This document shows, piece after piece, positions 24,349 to 33,523 of a DNA stretch of 64,000 nt (the first letter of the stretch is position 1; every line of letters begins with the position of its first letter). The stretch is from Streptomyces wedmorensis (GTDB lineage Bacteria > Actinomycetota > Actinomycetes > Streptomycetales > Streptomycetaceae). The notes under the pieces are model-generated. The model did not search any database and was not told the DNA's origin. It worked only from the letters and a program-made list of their open reading frames with translations. Location of the stretch: positions 62,001-126,000 of the forward strand of contig NZ_JNWK01000011.1 of NCBI RefSeq assembly GCF_000716445.1, written 5' to 3'. A program made the translations under genes and the position numbers.

Positions 24349-25167
24349 ATGCTGCTCGTCACCGGTGTCTCCGGCGCGCTCGGGGCGCTCGTCGCCGAAC
24401 GGCTCGCCGGCCGCGACGACGTCGTCCTCGGCACCCGCGCCGGGCTGCCGGGCACCCGCCGGCTCGACTTCGACGCGCCGGAGACCCTGCCGGAGGCCTT
24501 CGCCGGGGTGGAGACGCTGCTGCTGATCTCCGCCGGGTACGGCGAGGACGACACCGTCGTCGCCCGCCACGAGGCCGCGATCTCGGCGGCCGAGCACGCG
24601 GGCGTCCGGCACGTCGTCTACACGAGCCTCTCCGGCGACGGCGACCACCTCACGTACGCCCTCGCCCACCGCTGGACCGAGCGTCGGCTGCGGCGGTCGG
24701 CCACCCTCGACTGGACGATCCTGCGCAACGGCCTCTACGCCGAGTTCCTCACCTGGATCGCCGCGCCCGACGCCGAGAACCGGATCACCGGGCCCCTCGG
24801 GGACGGCCGGCTCGCCGCCGTCGCCCGCGCGGACCTCGCCGACATCGCCGTCTCCGTCGCCACGGACCCCGCCGCCCACCGCGGCCGCGTCTACGAACTC
24901 GTCGGCGACCGCCCCCTCGGCGGCGCCGACCTGGCGGAGGCACTGGGCGCCGCGTACGCCCCCGGCACGCTCGCGGACGCCCGCGCCGCCGTCGCCGCCT
25001 CCGGGGCCGTGCCCTTCCAGGTCCCGATGCTGGCGAGCACGTACTCGGCGATCGCCCACGGCTTCCTCGACGGCACGGGCGTCGAGAGCGACCTGCGCAC
25101 CCTGCTCGGCGGACGCGAACCCCTCGACGCCCTGGACGTGTTCGTGAAGGCGGTACGCGAGGGGTAG
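24349..25167 (+). CDS. NmrA-like NAD(P)-binding oxidoreductase (QorB-like)
   Basis: 272 aa from ATG 24349. The Rossmann motif V-T-G-V-S-G-A-L-G near the start (GxxGxxG type) and the absence of the SDR YxxxK catalytic pair place it in the atypical SDR/NmrA group, which includes QorB quinone oxidoreductases. It is divergent from the HxlR regulator with 73 bases between the starts, so the regulator probably controls it in response to quinone-like or electrophilic stress. Monocistronic. Substrate inferred only from this arrangement. Confidence 0.88.
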   Translation: MLLVTGVSGALGALVAERLAGRDDVVLGTRAGLPGTRRLDFDAPETLPEAFAGVETLLLISAGYGEDDTVVARHEAAISAAEHAGVRHVVYTSLSGDGDHLTYALAHRWTERRLRRSATLDWTILRNGLYAEFLTWIAAPDAENRITGPLGDGRLAAVARADLADIAVSVATDPAAHRGRVYELVGDRPLGGADLAEALGAAYAPGTLADARAAVAASGAVPFQVPMLASTYSAIAHGFLDGTGVESDLRTLLGGREPLDALDVFVKAVREG

Positions 25168-25237
25168 GGCCAGGCATACCCCCGGGACGCCCCTCAGCGG
25201 TCGTGATCCGGACGGGCCGAAACGGTTCGCTTGAGTC

Positions 25238-26062
25238 ATGACCACGACCACCGAAGCCACCGCCGCCGGCGCCGTCGCCGTACGGCTCCGCGGGCTCAGC
25301 CGGCACCACCGGGACGTCCGCGCCCTCGACGGCGTCGACCTCGACTTCGCCGCCGGGACCTTCACCGCCGTCATGGGCCCGTCGGGCTCAGGCAAGTCCA
25401 CGCTCCTGCAGTGCGCCGCCGGGCTCGACCGGCCCACCGCCGGAAGCGTGGAGGTCGGCGGCGTCGCCCTCGACGGACTGAGCGAACGGCGCCTCACCCT
25501 CCTGCGGCGCGACCGCATCGGCTTCGTCTTCCAGTCCTTCAACCTGCTGCCCTCCCTGACCGCCGCGCAGAACGTCGCCCTGCCGCTCCGGCTCGCCGGC
25601 CGCCGCCCCTCCCGCACGGAGGTACGGGAGGCACTCGCGCGCGTGGGTCTCGCCGGGCGCGAACGGCACCGCCCCGGCGAACTCTCCGGCGGACAACAGC
25701 AACGCGTCGCGATCGCCCGGGCCCTGATCACCCGGCCCGCCGTCCTCTTCGGCGACGAGCCGACCGGCGCGCTGGACTCGACCACGAGCCGCGAGGTCCT
25801 CGGCATGCTCCGGGACCTCGTCGACCGCGACGGACAGACCATCGTCATGGTCACCCACGACCCCGCGGCCGCGGCCCGCGCCGACCGCGTCGTCTTCCTC
25901 GTCGACGGACGCCTCGCCGGCGAACTCCCCTCCCCCACGGTGGAGACGGTCGCCGCCCGGATGGCCGGGCTCGAGACGAGCGGCGGGGCGGCCGAAGGGG
26001 CCGGGACGGGCACCGGAGCGGGTGTCGCCGACGGCTCCCCGGTGGGGAGGCTCGCGTGCTGA
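25238..26062 (+). CDS. ABC transporter ATP-binding protein (MacB/LolD-like)
   Basis: 274 aa. Walker A GPSGSGKST (about residues 47-55), Q-loop F-Q-S-F-N-L-L, signature LSGGQQQR, Walker B V-L-F-G-D-E-P-T-G-A-L-D and H-loop V-T-H-D are complete, with the sequence style of MacB/LolD (FtsE-type) ATPases. About 30 Gly/Ala residues follow the domain. It overlaps the permease gene by seven bases. These transporters usually work by mechanotransmission on substrates at the outer membrane face or act in peptide resistance rather than import. No two-component genes adjoin. Confidence 0.93.
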   Translation: MTTTTEATAAGAVAVRLRGLSRHHRDVRALDGVDLDFAAGTFTAVMGPSGSGKSTLLQCAAGLDRPTAGSVEVGGVALDGLSERRLTLLRRDRIGFVFQSFNLLPSLTAAQNVALPLRLAGRRPSRTEVREALARVGLAGRERHRPGELSGGQQQRVAIARALITRPAVLFGDEPTGALDSTTSREVLGMLRDLVDRDGQTIVMVTHDPAAAARADRVVFLVDGRLAGELPSPTVETVAARMAGLETSGGAAEGAGTGTGAGVADGSPVGRLAC

Positions 26063-28215
26063 CCGTCGTCGTGACCGGGTTGCGGGCCCGCTGGGCCTCG
26101 TTCCTCGGCGGATTCGTCGCGCTCTCCCTCGGGGTGGGACTGCTCACCACGATGGGCCTGGGCCTCTCCGCCACTTTCCACGCGCCCGAGCGTTCTCCTC
26201 AGCGGTTCGCCTCGTCGCCCGTGGTGGTGCAGGGCCGGGACCGGCTGGTGCTCGACGTGCGGCGGGGACCCGACACCGTGCCCGTGGCGCGGCAGCTCGA
26301 CCGTCCACAAGCTGTGGACAAAGAAGTGCTGCGGGAACTCCGCGCGCGCTGGACGGTGACCGTGAACCCGTCCGCCGCCGGACACGACGGCCCCGGAGGC
26401 CGGACCGCGGACGGCGGCGGCCCCGACGCCGTCGGTGTGGACGCGCCCGCCGACGAGGTCAAGGCGGTCGTCGGGGACCGCGCACAGGTGCTCACCGGCG
26501 CCGACCGGGTGCGCGCCGACCCTGATCCCGAGCGCGACGCACGGGCCCTCACGGCCCTGAACGCGCTGCTCGGCACCTCCGGCGGGGTGACCGCCTTCGT
26601 GTCGGTGTTCGTCGTCGCCTCCACGTTCGCGTTCGCCGTCGCGCTGCGCCGACGCGAGTTCGGGCTGCTCCGGACCGCCGGAGCCACCCCGGGGCAGGTC
26701 CGGCGGCTCCTGCTCACCGAGGCGGCCGTGCTCGGCGTGGCCGCCTCGGCCACCGGATGCGCGCTCGGCGCCCTGGGGGCGCCCCTGCTGGCCCGCACCC
26801 TCGTGGACGGCGGCCTCGCGCCCGCGTGGTTCACGATCGGCACAGCCGGCTGGCCCTTCCACGCGGCCTTCTGGACAGGAGTGACCGTCGCCCTCACCGG
26901 GGCCCTGGCCGCCTCTCGGCGCGCCGGAAAAGTGGGCCCGACAGCCGTGCTGCGCGAAGCCGACGTCGACACGGACACCCTGCCCCCCGGCCGGGCCGTG
27001 CTCGGCACCGGACTGCTCCTGGCCGGGATCGCGATGCTGGCCTGGACGTACGCCACCGAGCCGTCCGAGCTGCTCAAACGGAAGACGTACACGACCCTGC
27101 CCATGCTCCTGATCGGCGGCGTCGCCCTGCTCTCCCCGCTGCTCGTGCGGCCCACAGCCCGGCTCCTGCGCCTCCGCGGCGCCGTGGCGACCCTCGTGCG
27201 GGAGAACAGCGCGGCCTCCGTACGCCGCACCGCCGCCGTCGCCGCGCCCGTCCTGGTGACCGTGGCGCTCGCCGGGACCCTCTTCGGCTCGGCGACGAGC
27301 GTCACGCGCGCGCGTGGAGCCGAAGCGCGGGAGCAGACTACGGCTCAGTACGTGGCGAGCGGAACGGAGTTGCGGCCCGTGACGGCACCGGCCGGAGCCG
27401 TCCTCTCCGCCACCGGGGCGACCTCCGTCTTCGTACGGGACGGAGACGAGGCGGTCGTGAAGTACGGGGCACGGGCGGTCGCCGACCCGGCGGCCTTCGC
27501 GTCACTCGCCCGGCTGCCCGTCGTCGCCGGCGACCTGAGAGACCTCGACGACCGGTCGATCGTCGTCAACGAAGAGTTCGAACGGCACCGGGTCGGCGAG
27601 ACCGTCGAAGTGTGGCGGGCCGACGGCAGCGGCCCGGTACGACTCCGGGTCGCGGCCGTCCTCGCCCTCGGCACCGGCGACAACGGTCCCTACGTGACCC
27701 CGGCGAACGCGCCCGGCGCCACCCTCGACCGCATCGACGCCCGCGGCGGCGGCACGGCCACCGCACGAGCCCTCGAAGCCGGCGGCGGAACCGTCAGGAC
27801 CGCCGACGCGTGGGCCGCCGCCACACACCCCGCGGGCAACCCGCAGACCCGGCTCGGCATGATCCTCGTCCTCGGCATCGCCCTCGTCTACACGGTCATC
27901 GGCCTCGCCAACACGCTCCTCATGGCCACCTCCGTACGCGGCGGCGAACTCGCCTCACTCCGCCTCGCCGGAGCCACCCGGGCCCAGGTCCTCCGCACGG
28001 TGGCCGGCGAATCGGCGCTCGCCGTCGCCATCGGCGCCGCCCTCGGCCTCGCCGTCACCGCCGCCGTCCTCGGCACCCTCGGCGCCGGGCTCTCCGTCCT
28101 CTCCGCGCCCCCCGCCCTCGCCCTCCCCTGGGCCCCCGTCCTCGCCTCCACCGCCGTCTGCGCGGCCGTCGCCGTAGCCTCTTCGGTCCTTCCCGCGTGG
28201 CGCCTCGTCCGCTGA
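26056..28215 (+). CDS. FtsX/MacB-type ABC permease
   Basis: 719 aa from GTG 26056, with GGGGAGG five bases upstream, inside the end of the ATPase gene. The layout is two FtsX modules: one span near the start, an extracytoplasmic loop, three spans (around residues 180-320), then a second loop with another three spans at the C-terminus. The G-x-x-R-x-x-G-A-T-x-x-Q-V motif occurs in both halves (L-L-R-T-A-G-A-T-P-G-Q-V and L-R-L-A-G-A-T-R-A-Q-V). It pairs with the upstream ATPase. Substrate unknown. Confidence 0.92.
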   Translation: MLTVVVTGLRARWASFLGGFVALSLGVGLLTTMGLGLSATFHAPERSPQRFASSPVVVQGRDRLVLDVRRGPDTVPVARQLDRPQAVDKEVLRELRARWTVTVNPSAAGHDGPGGRTADGGGPDAVGVDAPADEVKAVVGDRAQVLTGADRVRADPDPERDARALTALNALLGTSGGVTAFVSVFVVASTFAFAVALRRREFGLLRTAGATPGQVRRLLLTEAAVLGVAASATGCALGALGAPLLARTLVDGGLAPAWFTIGTAGWPFHAAFWTGVTVALTGALAASRRAGKVGPTAVLREADVDTDTLPPGRAVLGTGLLLAGIAMLAWTYATEPSELLKRKTYTTLPMLLIGGVALLSPLLVRPTARLLRLRGAVATLVRENSAASVRRTAAVAAPVLVTVALAGTLFGSATSVTRARGAEAREQTTAQYVASGTELRPVTAPAGAVLSATGATSVFVRDGDEAVVKYGARAVADPAAFASLARLPVVAGDLRDLDDRSIVVNEEFERHRVGETVEVWRADGSGPVRLRVAAVLALGTGDNGPYVTPANAPGATLDRIDARGGGTATARALEAGGGTVRTADAWAAATHPAGNPQTRLGMILVLGIALVYTVIGLANTLLMATSVRGGELASLRLAGATRAQVLRTVAGESALAVAIGAALGLAVTAAVLGTLGAGLSVLSAPPALALPWAPVLASTAVCAAVAVASSVLPAWRLVR

Positions 28216-28392
28216 GCGGTCATGGTGGGACGACGGGGCGGTGACAAGGGTCGGAGCCGGGTCATCGCCCCACCCGCCCCCACGGGCCCCCACGGTGTGG
28301 AGCCTCCGCCCCGGGCCCCGTCGGGCCCACACCCCCGGGGCCGCGCCCCTCGGCCCCCTCGGCGCCCTCGGGCGCGGGCGCACGACGCGGGG

Positions 28393-28950
28393 CTAGGGGG
28401 TGGGGAGGGGGCGCCAGGTGGGGGCGAGGGTGGACCAGATTTGCTGGTCGTGGCGGGCGCCGCGGTAGGAGTAGGACTCGCGGAGGACGCCGTCGAGGGT
28501 CATGCCGAGACGCCGGGCGACGGCGATGCTCGGCAGGTTGTCGGAGGAGACGATCCACTCGACCCGGTGGACGCCGCGTACCGTGATCGCCCAGTCGATG
28601 AGGGCGTGCGCGGCCCGCGTCACGAGGCCCTTGCCGACGGCCGCGGGCTCCAGCCAGCAGCCGGCCTCGGCGTATCCGGCGGCGGTGTCGAGCCGGCGGA
28701 GGATGACGGCGCCGACGAGGGTGCCGTCGGACCAGATGCCGTGGATGCGGCCGGTGTCGGCGGCGACCTTCTCCGCGTAGAGGCGGAGGAAGGCGCGGCT
28801 GGACTCCAGGTCGGTCACGACGTCGGGGAGCCCGTTGCGGGCGCCGATGAACTCGCGCCCGCGGTCCATGTGCGCGAGGAACTCGTCGGCCTGCCACGGT
28901 TCGAGCGGGCGCATCTCCGCGCCGTCGTCACCCAGGGATATCGCGTACAT
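28393..28950 (-). CDS. GNAT-family N-acetyltransferase (RimJ/RimL-like)
   Basis: 185 aa from ATG 28950, with GGAAGG eight bases upstream (ATG 28986 is less well placed). Motif A is visible as G-K-G-L-V-T-R-A (acetyl-CoA pyrophosphate loop) and the [13 protein letters not shown] segment is typical of RimJ/RimL/SACOL-like acetylators. They acetylate protein N-termini or small molecules; which one is not evident. The preceding 28216-28392 spacer is very GC-rich and shows no gene. Confidence 0.9.
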   Translation of the reverse strand: MYAISLGDDGAEMRPLEPWQADEFLAHMDRGREFIGARNGLPDVVTDLESSRAFLRLYAEKVAADTGRIHGIWSDGTLVGAVILRRLDTAAGYAEAGCWLEPAAVGKGLVTRAAHALIDWAITVRGVHRVEWIVSSDNLPSIAVARRLGMTLDGVLRESYSYRGARHDQQIWSTLAPTWRPLPTP

Positions 28951-29028
28951 CGTCGTCGCCTTCCACGGTCGGGGTCCCGTACTCACGGGAGACGGATGAT
29001 CTCACCCGACGCCGCCGCGGGGTGGTCC

Positions 29029-29958
29029 TTAAGGGATGAGGACGAGCTTGCCGCGCACGTGGCCCGACTCGCTCGACTCCTGGGCGCGGGCGGCCTCCTT
29101 GAGGGGGAGGGTGTCGGCCAGGCGGACCGTGAGGGTGCCTTCGGCCGCCAGCCGGGCCTGGGCGGTGAGCCCGCGCCGTACGGCGTCGGGGGCGCCGGTG
29201 ACGCCCGAGAAGGTGATGCCGAACTCGGCGGCGTCGGTCGCCGCGATGGTCGCGATCCGGTTCTTGTCGGCCGTGCCCTCGCCGCCCAGGAGCTCGATGG
29301 CGACCGGCAGCACGCCGTGGCCCGCCGCGTCGAAGACGGCGTCGACGCCGTCCGGGGCGGCGGCCCTGACCCGGTCGGCCAGGCCGTCCCCGTACGCGAC
29401 CGGGATGGCGCCGAGTTCGCGCAGGTACGCGTGGTTGGACTCGGAGGCGCTGCCGACGACCGTGATCCCGGCCGCGACCGCGAGCTGGACGGCGACCGAG
29501 CCGACGACACCGGCGGCGCCGTGCAGGAACAGCGTCTCGCCCTCCCGTACGCCGATCAGGTCCAGGACCCGCTGCGCGGTCTCGCCGGCCACCGGGAGGC
29601 TCGCGGCGGCCTCCCAGGAGAGCCCGGCGGGCTTGGGGGCGACGGTGCCGGCGATGGCGTACTCGGCGTAGGCGCCGGTCTTGGTCCAGCCGAGGACCTC
29701 GTCGCCGACGGCCAGATCGGTGACGCCCTCGCCCAGCGCGTCGACGGTTCCGGCGAACTCCAGGCCGGGAACGGCGGGGAAGGTCGTCGGGTAGAACTCC
29801 TCGACCCAGCCGTAACGGCGCTTCCAGTCCACCGGGTTGAGCCCGACCGCCGCCACCTTGACCCTGACCTCGCCCGGGCCGGGCTCCGGCACGGCGACAC
29901 CGGTCGCGTGGCGCAGCACCTCGGGGCCGCCGAACTCCTCGTACACGATCGCTTCCAT
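29029..29958 (-). CDS. Zinc-less quinone oxidoreductase-like MDR enzyme
   Basis: 309 aa. It has the GroES-like N-terminus ([12 protein letters not shown]), the substrate/cofactor loop and the [12 protein letters not shown] Rossmann motif. The catalytic and structural zinc cysteines of alcohol dehydrogenases are missing, which points to the NADPH:quinone oxidoreductase branch of the MDR family. It is divergent from a LuxR-type gene that may control it. Substrate unknown. Confidence 0.92.
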   Translation of the reverse strand: MEAIVYEEFGGPEVLRHATGVAVPEPGPGEVRVKVAAVGLNPVDWKRRYGWVEEFYPTTFPAVPGLEFAGTVDALGEGVTDLAVGDEVLGWTKTGAYAEYAIAGTVAPKPAGLSWEAAASLPVAGETAQRVLDLIGVREGETLFLHGAAGVVGSVAVQLAVAAGITVVGSASESNHAYLRELGAIPVAYGDGLADRVRAAAPDGVDAVFDAAGHGVLPVAIELLGGEGTADKNRIATIAATDAAEFGITFSGVTGAPDAVRRGLTAQARLAAEGTLTVRLADTLPLKEAARAQESSESGHVRGKLVLIP

Positions 29959-30108
29959 CTCAGCCTCCACAGCTGTCCGTTGCCGCCTGCCGGTCTTCGA
30001 TGCCCCCATCCTGTGTCGCGGTCCCGCCGCGCCCCGCCCTCCCAACGGCCAGTCCCACCTGTCCGAAAGACCGGCCCGGATCCGTGCCGCCCGCCTAGGC
30101 TGGACGTC

Positions 30109-31353
30109 ATGGACGCGTTCACGCTGACCGCCGCGTACGAGATCCTCCGGCAGCCGCTCGGGGAGATCCTCCCCAAGGTCTCGGCCGCCCTCGCCACCGT
30201 GGTCCCGCACGTGGACGCGGCCGAACTCTCCACGCACTGCGCCCACTCCCCCTTCAAGGCCATCGGCGGCACGGAAGGCCTGGCCACCTCCGAACTCGAG
30301 CCGCTGCTCACGGCCGGCGTGCCCGGCACCCCCTGGCAGGGCGTGGCGACGGTCGGCGGCCGGGAACGCGAGGTCGTCGCCGTCACCAGCCACGCGACCC
30401 GGCGCGGTGCGCTGCTCGTGCTCGTACGGGAGGACGGCGCCGCCCCCGTCGGCGCGGCCGAACTCGCCGTCGCCCAGGCCCTGTGGGACCTGGTGACCAG
30501 CCACTTCGACCGGTTCGCCACCGAGGCCATGCCGGGCGCCCTCGCCCGTTCGCGGGCGGCCGCCGACACCCGGGCCCGGGTGATCGCCGAACTGACCGCC
30601 TCGCACACCGCCGCGCTCTCCGGAGTCCTCGGCGTCCTCCGCAGCCGCGCCCTCGACGACACGACCGCCCGGGCCACCGCGACCGACCTCGCCGCCACCG
30701 CCCTCATCGAGATGCGGGCGGCACAGCGCCGCGACCGGGCCCTCGCGGAGGAGCCCGCCCAGGAGGCCTTCGAACGCCTCGCCGGCGAACTGCGGCCCCT
30801 GCTGCGCCACAGCCCCGTCCGGCTCGACCTCGGCGCCCCCGACTCGACCCGCTCCCTCGCCGCGGACGTCGCGCACAGCGCGCGGGCGATCGTCCGCTCC
30901 CTGCTCCTCGTCGTCCTGGAGCAGGACTCCGTACGACGCGTCCACGTCGGCTGGCAGCTCACCGAACACGAACTCCGCGCCTCCGTACGCGACGACGGCG
31001 CCGGCGCCCTCGCCCCCTGCGACCTCGGCGCGGGCACCATCCGCGACCGGCTCGACGTCCTCGGCGGCCGCCTCGACATGGACGCCGTCCCCGGCTGGGG
31101 CACCACCATCACCGCCGTCCTCCCCCTCGCCACCCCCGAGGCCCCGGCCGACGCCGCGCACCCCCTCACGGGGCTCGGCGAACGCGAGGTGGAGGTCCTG
31201 GGGCATCTGGCGCTCGGGCATCGCAACCGGCGGATCGCCGAGGAGCTGCACATCAGCGAGTCCACCGTGAAGTTCCACGTCGCGAACATCCTCGACAAAC
31301 TCGGCGTCGGCTCCCGCGGCGAAGCCGCCGCCCTCTTCCACGCCGCCGCCTGA
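30109..31353 (+). CDS. LuxR-type regulator with GAF-like and HATPase-like domains
   Basis: 414 aa from ATG 30109. Residues ~1-150 resemble a GAF sensor. A helical section (~160-230) precedes an ATPase-like fold with D-D-G-A-G-A-L and [10 protein letters not shown] motifs near residues 295-345. The C-terminus is a NarL/LuxR helix-turn-helix ([16 protein letters not shown] ... [16 protein letters not shown]). It therefore looks like a histidine-kinase sensor core joined to its own DNA-binding output, with no phosphoacceptor histidine that I can identify. It is divergent from the oxidoreductase. Confidence 0.85.
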   Translation: MDAFTLTAAYEILRQPLGEILPKVSAALATVVPHVDAAELSTHCAHSPFKAIGGTEGLATSELEPLLTAGVPGTPWQGVATVGGREREVVAVTSHATRRGALLVLVREDGAAPVGAAELAVAQALWDLVTSHFDRFATEAMPGALARSRAAADTRARVIAELTASHTAALSGVLGVLRSRALDDTTARATATDLAATALIEMRAAQRRDRALAEEPAQEAFERLAGELRPLLRHSPVRLDLGAPDSTRSLAADVAHSARAIVRSLLLVVLEQDSVRRVHVGWQLTEHELRASVRDDGAGALAPCDLGAGTIRDRLDVLGGRLDMDAVPGWGTTITAVLPLATPEAPADAAHPLTGLGEREVEVLGHLALGHRNRRIAEELHISESTVKFHVANILDKLGVGSRGEAAALFHAAA

Positions 31354-31423
31354 CCCCCCACACGCCCCTCCCTGCCGCGGGGCCTGAGCCCCCGGTCGTG
31401 GGGCCTGAAGCCCCGCGCGCGCC

Positions 31424-31472
31424 CCCGCGTTGTGGGCAACTGTTCCGCGAGGGCGGAACGGGTGGGCACAAC
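31424..31472 (+). repeat. Dispersed intergenic repeat, copy 1
   Basis: Core GTGGGCAACTGTTCCGC, then GGGCGGAACGGGTGGGCAC and AAC. It is the inverted partner of 31593-31641 and related to 40812-40856. I recall this type of element in spacers of many streptomycete genomes. Confidence 0.75.
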
Positions 31473-31592
31473 CCGACCGCGGCGAGCGGCCGCCCCTGCG
31501 CCTGGTCCCGATGGTGCGGACACTGTTCACGGGCTCGGTCCGGCGGGGCGTGGTAGGTGCGGGGAGCCTGGGCCCGGCAAGGGGCGCCGTCC

Positions 31593-31641
31593 GTTGTGCC
31601 CACCCGTTCCGCCCCAGCGGAACAGTTGCCCACAACGCGGG
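31593..31641 (-). repeat. Dispersed intergenic repeat, copy 2 (inverted)
   Basis: Reverse complement of 31424-31472 with only a few mismatches, in the spacer before the polymerase-like gene. Confidence 0.75.
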
Positions 31642-31746
31642 AGGGCGCGGGGGCTCTGCCCCGGCGGCGCGGATGCCCGCAACGAGGTGGGCGGGGGTGC
31701 GGCGCGGTGCCGGGGGGTGTCAGTGGGGGGTGCCAGACTCGGATGC

Positions 31747-33438
31747 ATGAGCGAGAGGTGGGCGGTGGGCGCCGAGGGGGAGGGGGACGGGGCGCTGGTG
31801 GTGCCGCTGGGGGCGGACGGCACGCCGGTGGGGGACGTGCGGCGGGAGCCGGATCTGGTGGAGGCGGTGCGGTCGCGGCCGGAAGTGACGCGCTGGGTGT
31901 GGCGGTCGACGGCCGAGGTGTATCCGCGGCTGCTCGCCGCCGGCGTGCGGGTGGAGCGGTGTTACGACGTGGAGGACGCGGAGCAGCTGCTGCTGGGGCA
32001 CGAGGGCCGGCTCGGGGAGCCCCGGTCGGCCGCGGCGGCCTGGGCGCGCCTGCGGAACGCTCCCGTGCCGCCCGACCCGCCGCAGCGCAGTGCCGAGCCC
32101 GGCTCGCAGGATTCGCTGTTCGAGCCGCGCCCGGTGGTCTCCGTACCGTTCGAGGGGCTTCTCGCGGTGTACGCGGAGCAGTTGCGGCGTCATGACCGGG
32201 CCGGGCACCCGGGCCGGATGCGGCTGCTCACGGCCGCCGAGTCGGCGGGGATGCTGGTGGCGGCGGAGATGCACCGGGCGGGGCTGCCGTGGCGGGCGGA
32301 CGTGCACCGGGAGCTGTTGAACGAGTTGCTCGGCGAGCGGTACGCGGGTGGGGGTGAGCCGCGCCGTCTCGCCGAGCTCGCGGACGAGGTGTCCGCGGCG
32401 TTCGGCCGCCGGGTGCGGCCCGATCTGCCGGCCGACGTGGTGAAGGCGTTCGCGCAGGCCGGGGTGCGGCTGAGGTCGACCCGTCGCTGGGAGCTGGAGG
32501 AGGTCGACCATCCGGCGGTGGAGCCGCTGATCGCGTACAAGAAGCTGTACCGGATCTGGACGGCGCACGGCTGGTCATGGCTGGCCGACTGGGTCAGGGA
32601 CGGCCGTTTCCGGCCGGAGTACCTGCCGGGCGGCACGGTCAGTGGACGCTGGACGACCAATGGCGGCGGGGCCCTGCAGATCCCGAAGGTGATCCGGCGG
32701 GCGGTGGTCGCCGACGAGGGCTGGCGGCTCGTCGTCGCCGACGCCGACCAGATGGAGCCGCGCGTGCTCGCCGCGATCTCCCGGGATCCGGGTCTGATGG
32801 AGGTCGCGGGACACCCCGACGACCTGTACACCCGGCTTTCGGACCGGGCGTTCTCCGGTGACCGCGACCACGCCAAGATCGCGCTCCTCGGTGCGATCTA
32901 CGGCCAGACCAGCGGCGACGGTCTGAAGAACCTGGCCGCGCTCCGGCGGCGCTTCCCGCGCGCGGTGGCCTATGTCGACGACGCGGCGAAGGCCGGCGAG
33001 GAGGGCCGGCTGGTCCGCACCTGGCTGGGCAGGACCAGTCCGCGGGCGGTCGGTTCGGGCGACGACGACGAGGCGGGCATCCCGCAGGAGGGCGGCGAAC
33101 CCGAGGCGGAGAGCGGCGAGTTCGTGCCGGGATACGCCTCCGGGAACGCCCGCGCCCGCGGCCGGTTCACCCGTAACTTCGTCGTCCAGGGCAGTGCCGC
33201 CGACTGGGCCCTTCTGATGCTGGCGGCGCTGCGGCGCTCCCTGTCCGGGATGCGGGCCGAGCTGGTGTTCTTCCAGCACGACGAGGTGATCGTGCACTGT
33301 CCGGCGGAGGAGGCGGAGGCGGTCACCGCGGCGATCGGCGCGGCCGGGGACGAGGCGGGCCGGATCGCGTTCGGGGACACGCCGGTGCGGTTCCCGTTCA
33401 CGACGGCCACGGTCGAGCGGTACGCGGACGCCAAGTAG
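31747..33438 (+). CDS. DNA polymerase I-like protein (bifunctional 3'-5' exonuclease/polymerase family)
   Basis: 563 aa from ATG 31747. The family A polymerase motifs are present: motif A V-V-A-D-A-D-Q-M-E-P-R-V-L-A, motif B R-D-H-A-K-I-A-L-L-G-A-I-Y-G-Q-T, and motif C F-F-Q-H-D-E-V-I-V-H. The N-terminal ~190 residues correspond to a degenerate exonuclease-like domain. The 5'-3' nuclease of PolA is absent, so it is a second, short Pol I-type protein as in many actinobacteria. A catalytic tyrosine/lysine shift in motif B should be checked before assuming full activity. Its role in repair is inference. It is followed by a hairpin at 33436. Confidence 0.9.
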   Translation: MSERWAVGAEGEGDGALVVPLGADGTPVGDVRREPDLVEAVRSRPEVTRWVWRSTAEVYPRLLAAGVRVERCYDVEDAEQLLLGHEGRLGEPRSAAAAWARLRNAPVPPDPPQRSAEPGSQDSLFEPRPVVSVPFEGLLAVYAEQLRRHDRAGHPGRMRLLTAAESAGMLVAAEMHRAGLPWRADVHRELLNELLGERYAGGGEPRRLAELADEVSAAFGRRVRPDLPADVVKAFAQAGVRLRSTRRWELEEVDHPAVEPLIAYKKLYRIWTAHGWSWLADWVRDGRFRPEYLPGGTVSGRWTTNGGGALQIPKVIRRAVVADEGWRLVVADADQMEPRVLAAISRDPGLMEVAGHPDDLYTRLSDRAFSGDRDHAKIALLGAIYGQTSGDGLKNLAALRRRFPRAVAYVDDAAKAGEEGRLVRTWLGRTSPRAVGSGDDDEAGIPQEGGEPEAESGEFVPGYASGNARARGRFTRNFVVQGSAADWALLMLAALRRSLSGMRAELVFFQHDEVIVHCPAEEAEAVTAAIGAAGDEAGRIAFGDTPVRFPFTTATVERYADAK

Positions 33439-33465
33439 CCGCACGGCGCGACACCCGTGCGGCTA
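33436..33465 (+). terminator. Terminator after the polymerase-like gene
   Basis: TAGCCGCACGG pairs exactly with CCGTGCGGCTA across an 8-base loop; the left arm begins at the TAG stop codon. Confidence 0.75.
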
Positions 33466-33523
33466 TGTGGCGTCGGGGCGGCGGGTCGGCCCGCCGCCCC
33501 TGTTCTCCCCCGTGCGCGGCGGC

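Larger units (their letters stand above)
31354..31746. other. 393-base spacer with a large inverted repeat
   Basis: No gene is supported here. Two 49-bp arms (31424-31472 and 31593-31641) are inverted copies, with 120 bases between them. Each arm also contains its own small dyad GTTCCGC ... GCGGAAC. Transcripts could fold into a very long hairpin separating the LuxR gene from the polymerase gene. Confidence 0.75.

Noticed and set aside
28216..28392. A possible small gene or structured RNA in the GC-rich spacer
   Set aside because: Only low-complexity G/C runs were seen; no start with ribosome-binding site and no stable dyad distinct from base composition.
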